Source: Cysteiniphilum marinum (GTDB lineage Bacteria; Pseudomonadota; Gammaproteobacteria; Francisellales; Francisellaceae). From it: 64,000 nt of DNA. This document shows, in pieces, positions 18,874 through 28,033 of the stretch. The stretch is from NCBI RefSeq assembly GCF_014857925.1, contig NZ_JACYVZ010000001.1, positions 186,001 through 250,000 of the forward strand, read 5' to 3'. The notes under the pieces are model-generated. The model was given only the letters and a program-made list of their open reading frames with translations. It did not search any database and was not told where the DNA came from. Every line of letters starts with the position of its first letter. Position 1 is the stretch's first letter. Position numbers and translations under genes: made by a program.

Positions 18874-18934
18874 GCAGGGCATATTGCATACATTTAATGA
18901 TAGACATTAGGTAGGGGCGTATTGCATACGCCCA
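18874..18934 (+). repeat. Two copies of the 24-bp palindrome upstream of fumC
   Basis: A degenerate copy (18874-18896, with a mutated right arm) and a perfect consensus copy (18911-18934) are 37 bases apart, the same spacing as in the glmU-glmS array within one base. They lie just ahead of the fumC ribosome site. Confidence 0.85.
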
Positions 18935-18963
18935 ACAATTAATAAACACAAGGAGCCAAGTGA

Positions 18964-20343
18964 ATGAATACACGTAAAGAAACCGATAGTATAGGCGAGA
19001 TTGAGGTTGATAATAGTAAATATTGGGGTGCGCAAACCGAGCGTTCTTTAGTTCACTTCTCGATTGGGCAGGAACGTATCCCACATGAAGTCATTAAGGC
19101 GATTGCTATTTTAAAGAAGTCTGCCGCCATGGCAAATTGTGATTTGGGTATTTTGCCAGAGGATAAAAAAGCACTCATTACCCAAGTCGCTGATGAGATT
19201 ATTGACGGTAAACATGAGGATCAATTTCCGCTACATGTATGGATGACAGGTAGTGGCACGCAATCAAATATGAATGTTAATGAAGTAATTTCTAATCGTG
19301 CGATTGAAATCTCAGGTGGTAAGCTTGGCAGCAAAACACCTATTCATCCTAATGATCATGTCAATATGTCTCAGTCCTCGAATGATACATTTCCAACGGC
19401 GATGTATATCTCAGCAGCAGTAGCTGTTAAGAAGACATTGATTCCTGCTGCTAAACTTATGCATAAAGAGCTTAGCAAAAAAGTTAAGAAATGGGATAAG
19501 GTTGTTAAGATTGGACGCACCCATATGCAAGATGCCGTGCCATTAACCTTGGGTCAAGAATTTTCAGGCTATGCTGAGATGTTGGCACAAAATATTGCTC
19601 GTTTAGAGTATTCGCTTATCGATGTTTATCAATTGGCGATTGGTGGCACTGCCGTGGGTACGGGCTTAAATGCGCCCAAAGGCTTTGCTGAAAAAGCGTG
19701 TAAATATATTGCTAAAATCACGGGACTTCCCTTTGTATCAGCACCTAATAAATTTGCCGTACAAGGTTCACATGATGCATTAGTTGCACTAATGGGGCAG
19801 ATCAAAGTGTTGGCAAATTCATTATTTAAAATAGCTAATGATATTCGTCTTTTAAGCTGTGGACCACGCGCCGGATTTCATGAGTTATTGATTCCATCCA
19901 ACGAACCAGGATCATCCATTATGCCAGGCAAAGTCAATCCAACACAGTGTGAGGCAATGACGATGGCATGCGCGCAAGTTTTTGGACTAGATGTTGCTGT
20001 GACCATTGGTGGTAGTGCCGGCTATTTAGAGATGAATGTTTATAAACCAATGATGATTTATAATATTTTGCAATCAATCAATATTTTATCTGATAGCATG
20101 CTCAACTTTAGTCGTTATTTACTTGAAAGGACTAAGCCAAATAAGAAAAAGATTGATGAGTATTTGCGCAATTCCTTAATGCTAGTAACCGCATTAAGTC
20201 CTGTCATTGGCTATGATAAGGCATCACAATTAGCGCATTATGCCGATGAGCATGACACGTCATTAAGTGAAGCAAATAAGGCATTGAAATTTTTGTCACA
20301 ACAAGAGTTTAATCAGGTGGTTGATCCGTATAAGATGATTTGA
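18964..20343 (+). CDS. fumC: Class II fumarate hydratase FumC
   Basis: An iron-independent tetrameric fumarase of the TCA cycle converting fumarate to L-malate. Recognised by [54 protein letters not shown] and the superfamily signature [16 protein letters not shown], whose Ser lies on the mobile catalytic loop. The wording of these motifs is that of FumC rather than aspartase. The length of 459 residues is normal. AAGGAG stands ten bases ahead of the ATG. The leader carries two palindromic repeats, and no partner gene of the TCA cycle is adjacent. Confidence 0.95.
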   Translation: MNTRKETDSIGEIEVDNSKYWGAQTERSLVHFSIGQERIPHEVIKAIAILKKSAAMANCDLGILPEDKKALITQVADEIIDGKHEDQFPLHVWMTGSGTQSNMNVNEVISNRAIEISGGKLGSKTPIHPNDHVNMSQSSNDTFPTAMYISAAVAVKKTLIPAAKLMHKELSKKVKKWDKVVKIGRTHMQDAVPLTLGQEFSGYAEMLAQNIARLEYSLIDVYQLAIGGTAVGTGLNAPKGFAEKACKYIAKITGLPFVSAPNKFAVQGSHDALVALMGQIKVLANSLFKIANDIRLLSCGPRAGFHELLIPSNEPGSSIMPGKVNPTQCEAMTMACAQVFGLDVAVTIGGSAGYLEMNVYKPMMIYNILQSINILSDSMLNFSRYLLERTKPNKKKIDEYLRNSLMLVTALSPVIGYDKASQLAHYADEHDTSLSEANKALKFLSQQEFNQVVDPYKMI

Positions 20344-20347
20344 TTTA

Positions 20348-20382
20348 TTGCGTTATTTGCTTTTGTGATCTACAATGTAGAT
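20348..20382 (+). promoter_or_regulatory. mazEF promoter with overlapping palindromic operator
   Basis: TTGCGT (20348-20353) and TACAAT (20371-20376) are 17 bases apart and lie 30 bases before the mazE ATG. The perfect palindrome ATCTACA-A-TGTAGAT (20368-20382) covers the -10 box. Binding of the MazE-MazF complex there would block RNA polymerase, the usual way such operons are autoregulated. The binding itself is inferred. Confidence 0.55.
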
Positions 20383-20407
20383 ACCTTAAATAACTTGGGG
20401 ATAGATA

Positions 20408-20650
20408 ATGCAGGTTTATGTGAAAAAGTGGGGTAATAGCGCGGCAATTAGGCTACCTGTTAGTTTAATGAAATCAATTTCGATAGATGTTGATTCTGAG
20501 GTCAATATTACTGAAGATAAAGGGCGTATTATCATTGAACCAGTGAAAAAGCAGAAGTATATATTAAGTGATTTGCTTGCTGAAATTACAGAAGAAAATC
20601 TACAATCTGAAATTGACTTTGGGCGTGAGATAGGTAATGAAAAATGGTGA
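20408..20650 (+). CDS. mazE: MazE-like antitoxin (AbrB/SpoVT fold)
   Basis: An 80-residue antitoxin. The N-terminal 45 residues (VKKWGNSAAIRLP, then DVDSEVNITEDKGRIIIEP) form the swapped-hairpin AbrB DNA-binding fold of MazE. The acidic C-terminal tail should occupy the toxin's RNA-binding groove. GGGGA lies seven bases before the ATG. The toxin gene starts inside its last codons. A promoter with a palindromic operator lies just upstream. Confidence 0.9.
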   Translation: MQVYVKKWGNSAAIRLPVSLMKSISIDVDSEVNITEDKGRIIIEPVKKQKYILSDLLAEITEENLQSEIDFGREIGNEKW

Positions 20651-20976
20651 GATATGTCCCAGATGCCGGTGATATTGTTTGGCTTGACTTTGATCCACAA
20701 GCGGGACGTGAGCAGAAAGGACATCGACCTGCATTGGTGATTAGTCCGAAAGTATACAATGCTAAAACTAGGTTAATGCTCTGCTGCCCAATGACAACCA
20801 AAATTAAGGGATATCCATTTGAAGTCGCTGTTGCCAGTGAAAAGGAAAGTGTGATATTGTCAGATCAAATCAAAAGTTTAGATTGGCAACAGCGCAATGC
20901 AAAATTTAAGGGGAGAATTTCCGTTGTTGAGTTGGAGGATGTTTGCGATAAGATTAAAGCAATTTTACCGTTTTAA
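20644..20976 (+). CDS. mazF: MazF-family mRNA interferase toxin
   Basis: A 110-residue endoribonuclease of the MazF/PemK family. It has the N-terminal GDIVWLDFDPQAGREQKGHR with the catalytic Arg region, RPALVISP, the middle CCPMTTKIKGYPFEV and LSDQIKSLDW, all very close to E. coli MazF. Such toxins cut mRNA at short sequences, with ACA being the E. coli site; the site here is unknown. It overlaps mazE by seven bases, and the next reading frame, a binding protein, begins inside its 3' end. Confidence 0.92.
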   Translation: MVRYVPDAGDIVWLDFDPQAGREQKGHRPALVISPKVYNAKTRLMLCCPMTTKIKGYPFEVAVASEKESVILSDQIKSLDWQQRNAKFKGRISVVELEDVCDKIKAILPF

Positions 20977-21865
20977 TGATAGTTGTTTGCTTTTTTTATT
21001 ATTTGCTATTTTTGTTTTATTACCATTGCAATCACTATATGCCAATACAACTAAAGTCTTTACAGTTATCTCACTGTCACCCAATACCACAGCAATTATT
21101 CATGATGTTATTGAACTAGCAGCAAAAGAAAGTGCCAAGGATCAGGTTAATACCAAACTTATCGGTAGCATTTATTATGCCGGACAGCCTAAATATTATG
21201 AAAACTACCAGAATATTGGATCCTTTCAAGCGCTTAATGTTGAGAAGATTATTAGCTTATCACCTGATTTAGTGATTACGTGGGCGGGGCAAACGCAACC
21301 GCAAGTGATTGCTTTGCTCAAACGCTTTGGCATTAAAGTGACTGTTTTTAATGCCGAAGACCTTAAATCATTAGCAACGTCATTTGCCGATATTGGTGCA
21401 AGTATCCAATTAAAAACAGCAGGGATTGCATTACAAAAAAGTTTTTTAACACAACTTGAGGCAATCATTAAACACAAGGCTACAGCATCAATTATTAATC
21501 ATCATAAACCAAGCGTGTTGTTGCAATTAGCAACACAACCGATTTTTGTTGCCGGAGGTAGCGGGATTTTAAATGATATTGTCACGCAATGTGGCGGTGT
21601 GAATGTATTTAAAGATATCGATAACGTAAGTTTCCAAACAAATATCAATGCGATTATCGAGCGCAATCCTAATGTAATCATCATGTTATCGAATATCACT
21701 AAATGGCATATTGACCAAACATTGATGTGGCAGCGTTGGCAAGATTTATTCGCTGTAAAAAATAAACACGTTTTTCAGTTGTCATCTAACGGAATCTCAC
21801 AGTTTTCTCCACAAATATTAACGGGTGTCAAAAATATCTGTGATATATTAGGCGCCGCAGATTAG
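20939..21865 (+). CDS. BtuF-like cobalamin/metal-complex ABC substrate-binding protein
   Basis: A periplasmic binding protein of the helical-backbone family (PF01497). The mature part begins VFTVISLSPNTTAIIHDV and has the characteristic NIGSFQALNVEKIISLSPDLVITW, ADIGASIQ, FVAGGSGILNDIVTQCGGVNVF and ERNPNVIIM stretches. This resembles BtuF (vitamin B12), but iron-siderophore ligands cannot be excluded. A signal peptide ends near SLYA. The start is uncertain: ATG at 20939 lies inside mazF with GGAGG directly abutting it, and ATG at 20897 is further in. No permease or ATPase gene is adjacent, so it must use subunits encoded elsewhere. Confidence 0.75.
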   Translation: MFAIRLKQFYRFNDSCLLFLLFAIFVLLPLQSLYANTTKVFTVISLSPNTTAIIHDVIELAAKESAKDQVNTKLIGSIYYAGQPKYYENYQNIGSFQALNVEKIISLSPDLVITWAGQTQPQVIALLKRFGIKVTVFNAEDLKSLATSFADIGASIQLKTAGIALQKSFLTQLEAIIKHKATASIINHHKPSVLLQLATQPIFVAGGSGILNDIVTQCGGVNVFKDIDNVSFQTNINAIIERNPNVIIMLSNITKWHIDQTLMWQRWQDLFAVKNKHVFQLSSNGISQFSPQILTGVKNICDILGAAD

Positions 21866-21869
21866 TTTT

Positions 21870-21988
21870 GTGGTGATGTATAAATAAGTTGCAACAGCTA
21901 ATACCTCTCCCCTTGTGGGATTGCTCGTGCGGCTAAAGCTGCACAGGTGAGGGGGTAATAGACACTCAACTTATTTTTGATTCGTTAC
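21870..21988 (+). repeat. 119-bp MITE-like palindromic element, copy A
   Basis: The element has inverted ends (AAATAAGTTG at 21882-21891 and CAACTTATTT at 21967-21976, a perfect 10-base match within a longer imperfect one) and the palindromic core also found at 18806. Copy B at 39510-39628 aligns from end to end without a gap, offset 17640 bases. It carries no open reading frame. It lies between the BtuF-like gene and the aquaglyceroporin. Confidence 0.85.
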
Positions 21989-22028
21989 TTTACTATTATT
22001 CTGCAAGAAAATAACAGGAGGATGATTT

Positions 22029-22766
22029 ATGTTACATAGTGCTTTTTTTGGAGAATTGCTTGGCTGCCTTGTATTGATACTCTTAGGTGGAGGTGTTGTT
22101 GCAGGCGTTTTATTAAAACAATCCAAAGCAGAAAACAGTGGTTGGATTGTGATTACTGCAGGTTGGGGTTTTGCGGTTATGATGGGCGTGTTTGTCGCTC
22201 AAGCTGCAGGCTCACCACAAGCCGATATTAATCCTGCGGTCACTTTAGCCAAGTATCTATTAGGAGGCGTTTATCCTTCCTTTGGTGAAGTTTTATTATT
22301 ATGGATTGCACAAGTGATTGGTTGCTTTTTAGGAGCAGTCCTTGTGTGGCTTGCCTATTATCCGCATTGGCAATATACCGATAATGCGCATTTTAAGTTG
22401 ATGGTGTTTTCAACTTATCCGGCAATGCGTCATAAGGGCAGCAATTTTGTCACTGAATTGATTGCAACAACCTTGTTAATTGTATTTGTCGGTGCCTTAA
22501 TTAGCTATGGTAATCAATTACCCTTTGCCAATGGCTCTTTGCCTTATGTCTTTGGTTTTGCCATTTGGGGCATTGGTTTATCTTTGGGCGGTCCTACAGG
22601 TTATGCGATTAATCCGGCACGTGACTTAGGTCCCAGAATTGCACATGCTTTATTACCCATTAAAGGCAAAGGCTCAAGTGACTGGAGCTATGCATGGGTA
22701 CCGATATTGGCACCCCTAGCAGGAGCCGTTCTTGGATTTGTGTTGATTCGTTTATTTATGTTTTAG
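22029..22766 (+). CDS. glpF: MIP-family aquaglyceroporin (glycerol facilitator type)
   Basis: A 245-residue inner-membrane channel with six membrane helices and two half-helices. The pore motifs are INPAVTLA and INPARDLGPR. The Asp after the second NPAR is the mark of the glycerol-conducting branch rather than water-only AqpZ. GGAGG lies about ten bases ahead of the ATG. No glpK or glpD gene is near, so the substrate (glycerol or another small polyol) is inferred from the pore motif. It is followed by a convergent FMN reductase gene. Confidence 0.88.
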   Translation: MLHSAFFGELLGCLVLILLGGGVVAGVLLKQSKAENSGWIVITAGWGFAVMMGVFVAQAAGSPQADINPAVTLAKYLLGGVYPSFGEVLLLWIAQVIGCFLGAVLVWLAYYPHWQYTDNAHFKLMVFSTYPAMRHKGSNFVTELIATTLLIVFVGALISYGNQLPFANGSLPYVFGFAIWGIGLSLGGPTGYAINPARDLGPRIAHALLPIKGKGSSDWSYAWVPILAPLAGAVLGFVLIRLFMF

Positions 22767-22812
22767 GATGTGCTAATAGCGTTTGGAAATCTAAAATGTT
22801 TATTTAATACCT

Positions 22813-23358
22813 TTAGTTGGCTACTGCTTTATGAAGCAAATTAATGGAGTTGATTAAATCAAGATGCTTTTTATTATCCATAATTTTGTTTTCATCTTTA
22901 CTGAAGTTGTCATAGAAAGATTCTAAACTAAAAGAGCTAACTAATTTGCCACCCCACCAAGGAATAAGACTTAATAAGGTTGATAAGGAGGTCTTTCCGC
23001 CATTTTTACCTGGAGATGTGCTAAATAATGTAATGGGTTTGTCGCTAAGTATTTTTCCCTCAATTCTGGAGATCCAATCAATGGCATTTTTAAAGATTGT
23101 AGGCGGTAAGCCATTATGTTCTGGACAGGCTATGAGAATGGCATCACATGTGTTTATCTTGCTTTTGAGTAGTTTTGCATCATTTGGAATACCAATATCA
23201 TTTTCTATATCGATGCTATACAGCGGGAGGCAATAATTTCTGAGGTCAACAAAGTCAGTATGGCAAACATTAGATAAATGCTTTTCTGCAATAAGTGCTA
23301 GTTGTTTATTTATTGAATTTTTGCTACTGCTTCCAGATATAATTAAAATAGTTTTCAT
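22813..23358 (-). CDS. NAD(P)H-dependent FMN reductase family protein
   Basis: A 181-residue flavodoxin-fold protein of the NADPH_FMN_red family. The start TILIISGSSSKNSINKQLA is the phosphate-binding loop for FMN. ILIACPEHNGLPPTIFKNAIDWISR holds the conserved P-E-Y/H-N-G segment, and STSPGKNGGKTSL the second flavin loop. Relatives reduce quinones, azo dyes or chromate, but the substrate here cannot be stated. GGAG precedes the start by several bases. It is a single gene, convergent with glpF and separated from nupC by 123 bases. Confidence 0.85.
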   Translation of the reverse strand: MKTILIISGSSSKNSINKQLALIAEKHLSNVCHTDFVDLRNYCLPLYSIDIENDIGIPNDAKLLKSKINTCDAILIACPEHNGLPPTIFKNAIDWISRIEGKILSDKPITLFSTSPGKNGGKTSLSTLLSLIPWWGGKLVSSFSLESFYDNFSKDENKIMDNKKHLDLINSINLLHKAVAN

Positions 23359-23481
23359 GACGCCATGTTCTCCACTCTGCGTACTGTTATTTCTAGATTA
23401 GAATAATAACCAGTGGCTTGGAAAGCAACCATAGAGTTGGATGTGACAATAAAGACTTTTGATTTTTTAAATACTCTAAAC

Positions 23482-24669
23482 TTAGATAACCAACCCAGCA
23501 ATCAACGCTGACAAGAAACTCACCATAGTAGCGCCAAAGACTAAGCGCCAGCCGTGGCGTGAGACAAATTTAGCACGCTCGCCATTTAAGGCAGCAACGG
23601 AGCCGACGATAATACCAATCGAGCCAAAGTTCGCAAAGGACACTAAGAAGATCGAGATAATTGCAACGCTATGTGTTGAGAAGTGTGTCAATTGATCTTT
23701 TAATGACAACATCGCAACAAACTCATTAGAAACAAGCTTAGTTGCCATAATGCCACCGGCTTGAACGATCTCATTGCCTGGAATGCCAAGAAGCCATGCA
23801 ATTGGCGAGAACACATAGCCTAAAAGGGTTTGGAAACTAATACCAAAGATGCCGTTAAAGATACCATTTAACATTGCCAATAATGCGATAAAGCCGATAA
23901 GCATCGCACCAACAATAATAGCGACTTTGAAACCATCAAGAATATACTCGCTAAGCATCTCAAAGAAAGCTTGCTTTTTATCAGCATGCAAGCTCATATC
24001 TTCAAAGCTCTGCTCTTTTGAATAGTCATATGGGTTGATGATATGCAAAACAATAAAGGTGCTCAGCATATTTAAAATCAAAGCAGCAATGATGTATTTA
24101 GAATCTAGGATTTGCATATATGAGCCAACTATACCTAGAGACACGGTTGACATTGCCGTGGCTGCCATCGTGTACATTCTGCGCTCTGAAATCTCAGATA
24201 GAATATTCTTATAAGCAATAAAGTTTTCAGACTGTCCCAAGATCAGTGAGCTTAAGGCATTGAAAGATTCAAGTTTGCCCATGCCGTTGATTTTGGATAA
24301 AAGCCAACCGCCACCACGGATAATAAGTGGTAAGATTTTAAGGTATTGCAAGATACCAATTAAAGCTGACACCAAAACAATTGGCATTAATACATTAAAG
24401 AAAAAGACGAAATTTTTAGGTACGACCGAACCAAAGACAAACTTGGTTCCTTCCATCGCGTATTGCATAACATGATCAAACCCACTTGAAATGACGCTGA
24501 TAATGTCAGCGCCAACAGCCGATTTTAATAAGAAATAAGCGACAATAATTTCAATAATAATCAGTTGAATAATAAATCGTGCTTTAATGTTTTTACGATT
24601 CATGCTTGTGAGATATAGGATCACAGCAAGAATGATCAATGCGAGTAAAAAGTGTAAAATTTTTAGCAT
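23482..24669 (-). CDS. nupC: NupC-type concentrative nucleoside transporter
   Basis: A 395-residue inner-membrane cation-coupled nucleoside importer of the CNT family, with eight or more membrane segments. The family motifs [50 protein letters not shown] and [14 protein letters not shown] are present and hold the nucleoside-binding residues. The length is close to E. coli NupC (400). GAGGGAG precedes the ATG. Proton or sodium coupling cannot be decided from reading alone. It is divergent from the sspA operon. Confidence 0.92.
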   Translation of the reverse strand: MLKILHFLLALIILAVILYLTSMNRKNIKARFIIQLIIIEIIVAYFLLKSAVGADIISVISSGFDHVMQYAMEGTKFVFGSVVPKNFVFFFNVLMPIVLVSALIGILQYLKILPLIIRGGGWLLSKINGMGKLESFNALSSLILGQSENFIAYKNILSEISERRMYTMAATAMSTVSLGIVGSYMQILDSKYIIAALILNMLSTFIVLHIINPYDYSKEQSFEDMSLHADKKQAFFEMLSEYILDGFKVAIIVGAMLIGFIALLAMLNGIFNGIFGISFQTLLGYVFSPIAWLLGIPGNEIVQAGGIMATKLVSNEFVAMLSLKDQLTHFSTHSVAIISIFLVSFANFGSIGIIVGSVAALNGERAKFVSRHGWRLVFGATMVSFLSALIAGLVI

Positions 24670-24790
24670 CGTGTGCAGACTCCCTCTTTAGTTTCTTTTA
24701 ATTTCTTGTGGTTGAATTTAGACAAACGGGCGCATCTTAATACTTTTGGATTAAAATGTCATGTAATTTAGGAATTTCAAATTGAAGCAA

Positions 24791-24819
24791 TTGACCAACT
24801 AGGGCAAACCATTTACCAT
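24791..24819 (+). promoter_or_regulatory. Possible promoter of sspA-sohB-holB
   Basis: TTGACC (24791-24796) and TACCAT (24814-24819) are 17 bases apart and lie 36 bases before the sspA start. The -35 box is good, the -10 box moderate. Confidence 0.4.
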
Positions 24820-24855
24820 TGTCTATCATTTTGTTTTATAGATAATAACTGTTTC

Positions 24856-25467
24856 ATGTATATCACACTTTTTATAAAAAAAGATTGCCCGTATTCGCAT
24901 AGCGCACGCATTGCCTTGGAAGAAAAACGTATGAGTTTCAAGGTGGTTGAGTTAGATGAGGTCATTGATAAAGAAATGATTTTAGAATTAAACCCTGAAG
25001 GAACGTTACCGATTTTAAAAGAGCGTGACTATGTCATTTATGATCCTGAGGTGGTGATGCTTTATATTGATGAGCGTTATCCGGCACCTTCACTGTTGCC
25101 AAACTATCCGGTTGAGCGTGCACGTACACGTCTAGCGATGACACGAATTGATCGCGAGTGGTATTCATTGCTTAACTTTATTTTGTGTGGCACGGATCAG
25201 AAAAAAGTTGAAGAAGCTAAAGTAGCATTGGTTGATAGCTTTAGAGCTATTGAACCGATCTTTTCAGAGAATGAATTTTTTATGTCAGATTCAATGACTT
25301 TAGCAGATTGCTCATTGGCGGCATTGTTGCATGCATTACCAGCGCAAGGCATTCCTTTGGATGAGTCATTAGGGGATATCACCAAATATGCCGAGCGTAT
25401 TTTCGCGCGTGAGTCATTTCAACGCACCTTGCCAAAACAGGTTAAGAAAGTTTACCGTCGTCACTAG
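24856..25467 (+). CDS. sspA: Stringent starvation protein A (SspA)
   Basis: A 203-residue glutathione-transferase-fold protein that binds RNA polymerase and alters promoter choice under starvation. In Francisella the MglA/SspA pair controls virulence genes (family knowledge). The thioredoxin-like half has LFIKKDCPYSHSARIALEEK and NPEGTLPILKERDYVIYDPEVVMLYIDERYP. The C-terminal half is the all-helical GST domain. It lacks an enzyme-type active site apart from the CPYS turn. The usual partner sspB is absent. sohB follows after 11 bases with AGGAG in the gap, so the two are cotranscribed. Confidence 0.9.
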   Translation: MYITLFIKKDCPYSHSARIALEEKRMSFKVVELDEVIDKEMILELNPEGTLPILKERDYVIYDPEVVMLYIDERYPAPSLLPNYPVERARTRLAMTRIDREWYSLLNFILCGTDQKKVEEAKVALVDSFRAIEPIFSENEFFMSDSMTLADCSLAALLHALPAQGIPLDESLGDITKYAERIFARESFQRTLPKQVKKVYRRH

Positions 25468-25478
25468 GAGTTCATCGT

Positions 25479-26483
25479 ATGTGGGCAGACCATGCCATTA
25501 ATTATTTGTTTTTCGTGCTTGAGGCAGCAACGATTGTTATTGCTATTGTGATTGCCTTTGGGTTTATCTTGGCTTTGTCACTAAAGGGTAAGGCAGGTAA
25601 CAAAAAAGGGCAGCTCGTTGTTAAGTCATTAAATGAAGCCTATCAACAACGCCAAGAGCAGTTAGCGCATGAAGTGCTGAATAAATCAGCATTTAAAAAA
25701 ATGCATAAGGCAAATCAAGAAAAGCTAAAGCTTGCACACAAAGCGCAGCATGATGATTTGAGTAATGTTTTTGTCATTGATTTTAAGGGTGATATCAAAG
25801 CCTCGCAAAGTGAAGCTTTGGCAGAAGAAGTCAATGCTATTTTACAGATTGCCAATAAAAATGATGAAGTGGTTATCCGCTTAGAAAGTCCAGGAGGGGC
25901 AGTTAATGGTTACGGTTTGGCTGCCGCGCAATTAGCACGCATCAAAGCGGCTAATCTGAAGCTAACCGCAGTGATTGACCAGGTTGCCGCCAGTGGTGGC
26001 TATATGATGGCATCAGTTGCTGATACGATTATTGCTTCACCTTTTGCCATTGTGGGCTCGATTGGTGTCGTGGCACAATTGCCAAATATCCATCGGTTGC
26101 TAACAGATAAGGGAGTTGATGTTGAGCTCCATACTGCGGGTAAATACAAACGTACTTTGACAATGTTGGGTGAGAATACCGACGAGGGGCGTGAGAAATT
26201 TAAAGAAGAGCTTGAGGTGGTACATAAGCTTTTTAAAGAGCATATTGCTCACTTTAGACCGAACTTGGATATTGAGAAAGTGGCAACAGGTGAGTACTGG
26301 TTTGGACAGTCTGCTTTGGAACTTAATCTAGTTGATGTGCTTAAAACAAGTGATGCTTATCTATTGGATAAATACCGATCAGGATCATTAAAGTTGTTCC
26401 ATATCGAATACAAAACAAAAAAATCAAAACTCTCGAGTATGTGTCACAGTGTATTGAAAGTCTTTCAACGCGTTGGACCATGA
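25479..26483 (+). CDS. sohB: Inner-membrane S49 peptidase SohB
   Basis: A 334-residue signal-peptide-peptidase-like serine protease. One N-terminal membrane helix (about 8-32) is followed by a charged linker and an S49 domain. The nucleophile Ser is in QVAASGGYMMASVADTI, and the general base Lys is in HTAGKYKRTLTMLGE. The mid-domain VIRLESPGGAVNGYGLAA matches the SppA/SohB fold. The length is near E. coli SohB (349). It lies between sspA and holB in a tight operon. It probably clears cleaved signal peptides or damaged membrane proteins, which is inferred from relatives. Confidence 0.92.
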   Translation: MWADHAINYLFFVLEAATIVIAIVIAFGFILALSLKGKAGNKKGQLVVKSLNEAYQQRQEQLAHEVLNKSAFKKMHKANQEKLKLAHKAQHDDLSNVFVIDFKGDIKASQSEALAEEVNAILQIANKNDEVVIRLESPGGAVNGYGLAAAQLARIKAANLKLTAVIDQVAASGGYMMASVADTIIASPFAIVGSIGVVAQLPNIHRLLTDKGVDVELHTAGKYKRTLTMLGENTDEGREKFKEELEVVHKLFKEHIAHFRPNLDIEKVATGEYWFGQSALELNLVDVLKTSDAYLLDKYRSGSLKLFHIEYKTKKSKLSSMCHSVLKVFQRVGP

Positions 26484-26493
26484 GTGCCAATAG

Positions 26494-27414
26494 ATGTCTG
26501 ATATTGATATAAGTGTTTTTCATGCTGATTTTATTGAGCAAATCAAAGCATCATTAGCGCAAAATCGTTTAGCACACGGAATTTTGCTGAATAATATTGA
26601 TCATTTGCCACTTGAGTCGTTACTGACTAAACTCACGGCGGTTTTATTAGGGCATGATATTGTAGATGATCTGGCGACAGCTGCGGATGTTTTTTATCTC
26701 AAAGCAGATGATGGACAAATCAAGATTGATCAGATCAAAAATCTATTAGAAGGTATCTATCTAACAAGCCATGGTGCTAAAGCTAAGGTGATTGTCCTAT
26801 GCCCATTGGAAGCCTTAAATACATCTGCTGCCAATGCATTATTAAAGAGCTTGGAAGAGCCGCCAGAGAATACTTATTTTCTGATGACAACCAATCAATT
26901 GCAGTGGATCATGCCTACATTGCGATCGCGTGTTCAAGTGTTTGATCTGGCGTTAACATTGGAACAAAAGAAAGCTTATCTGACACAAAAGTATCAAATG
27001 AAGGATGAGGATATTGCCAAAGCATTAGCGATTAGTAAGGCGGATCTTCGGGTGATTGATCGCATTAAGACAGATAAGAGTTTCTGGCAATTACGCAAAG
27101 AGCTAATACAAGTCATTCAAGGACAGTTATCGCCCTTAGCATTAAGCATTGATATCAATGCCTATTATCAAGATGCGATTTATTGGTTAACCAGTTTACT
27201 GATCGATGCTTATTATTATCGTTTGGGTTTATCACAAACCATGCCAACACAAGAGCAAAAGGCGTTATTAGAGGGATTGATTAAACGCTATGATCATATT
27301 GCGTTATATGGTTTTTATCAGCGGCTACTAAAGCTTAAAGCCTATGAGGGTAAGCATTATAATGTCAACAAGCAGCTAGCTATTGAGAGTTTTTTGATAG
27401 AGCTATGTGCGTAA
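26494..27414 (+). CDS. holB: DNA polymerase III subunit delta' (HolB)
   Basis: A clamp-loader subunit of 306 residues in the gamma/delta' AAA+ family. It contains KVIVLCPLEALNTSAANALLKSLEEPPENTYFLM and LRSRVQVFDL, which include the SRC-like arginine-finger region (read here as SRV). The Walker A site is degenerate (GILLNNIDHL in place of GxxGxGK), as expected for a non-ATP-binding delta'. The gap to sohB is ten bases. It converges on yciB with 11 bases between. It works with dnaX encoded at 14225-16237. Confidence 0.88.
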   Translation: MSDIDISVFHADFIEQIKASLAQNRLAHGILLNNIDHLPLESLLTKLTAVLLGHDIVDDLATAADVFYLKADDGQIKIDQIKNLLEGIYLTSHGAKAKVIVLCPLEALNTSAANALLKSLEEPPENTYFLMTTNQLQWIMPTLRSRVQVFDLALTLEQKKAYLTQKYQMKDEDIAKALAISKADLRVIDRIKTDKSFWQLRKELIQVIQGQLSPLALSIDINAYYQDAIYWLTSLLIDAYYYRLGLSQTMPTQEQKALLEGLIKRYDHIALYGFYQRLLKLKAYEGKHYNVNKQLAIESFLIELCA

Positions 27415-27425
27415 TTTAAGAGCGA

Positions 27426-27962
27426 TTATTTTTTATGATCAATATGCTTGGCAAGAAAAATACCTTGACCAATAACAAAGACAAAAGTAATCCCAAGCAT
27501 ACCAAAGAGTTTGAAGTCGACCCAGATATCTGTTGAGAAATTATAAACAACAACGAGATTAATCGCGCCTAAAAACAAGAAAAATATACCCCAGATATTA
27601 TTAAGGCGTTTCCAGATTTTTTGTGGCAATTCAATGCTTTCTTCCATCAGGCGTTGAATGATAGGCTTTTTCATTAAATAGGTTGAGAAGATAAAAATCA
27701 CACCAAATAGCCAATTGACAATGGTGACTTTCCATTTGATCAATGCTTCATCATGGAAGTAAACAGTAGCACCTCCCAAGATTAGCACCAAGACAAAAGT
27801 CACAACATGCATCATCGACACTTTGCGATAGCGGATAATTTCATAGGTTAGCTGAATTGCCGTGGCGATGATGAGTGCCACCGTTGCAGTATAGATGTTA
27901 TACATTTTATAGACGACAAAAAAGATGATAATAGGGAAAAAGTCAAAAAGCAGTTTCTTCAT
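27426..27962 (-). CDS. yciB: Inner-membrane spanning protein YciB (septation protein A)
   Basis: A 178-residue membrane protein with five predicted helices. The start KKLLFDFFPIIIFFVVYK and the later FVLVLILGGATVYFHDEALIKWKVTIVNWLFG are family hallmarks. YciB interacts with division and elongation proteins and affects envelope integrity in relatives. The ATG at 27962 has GGAGAG just upstream. The frame is open for 12 more codons, which are not conserved. It is divergent from yciO, as in enterics where yciB, yciA and yciO-type genes lie close together. Confidence 0.9.
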   Translation of the reverse strand: MKKLLFDFFPIIIFFVVYKMYNIYTATVALIIATAIQLTYEIIRYRKVSMMHVVTFVLVLILGGATVYFHDEALIKWKVTIVNWLFGVIFIFSTYLMKKPIIQRLMEESIELPQKIWKRLNNIWGIFFLFLGAINLVVVYNFSTDIWVDFKLFGMLGITFVFVIGQGIFLAKHIDHKK

Positions 27963-28033
27963 ATTCTCTCCAGAGAGGGTTAGTGGTACACTTAGCACAA
28001 ATTTTCGCGACCAGTATAAAGTAAGAAGCTGCT

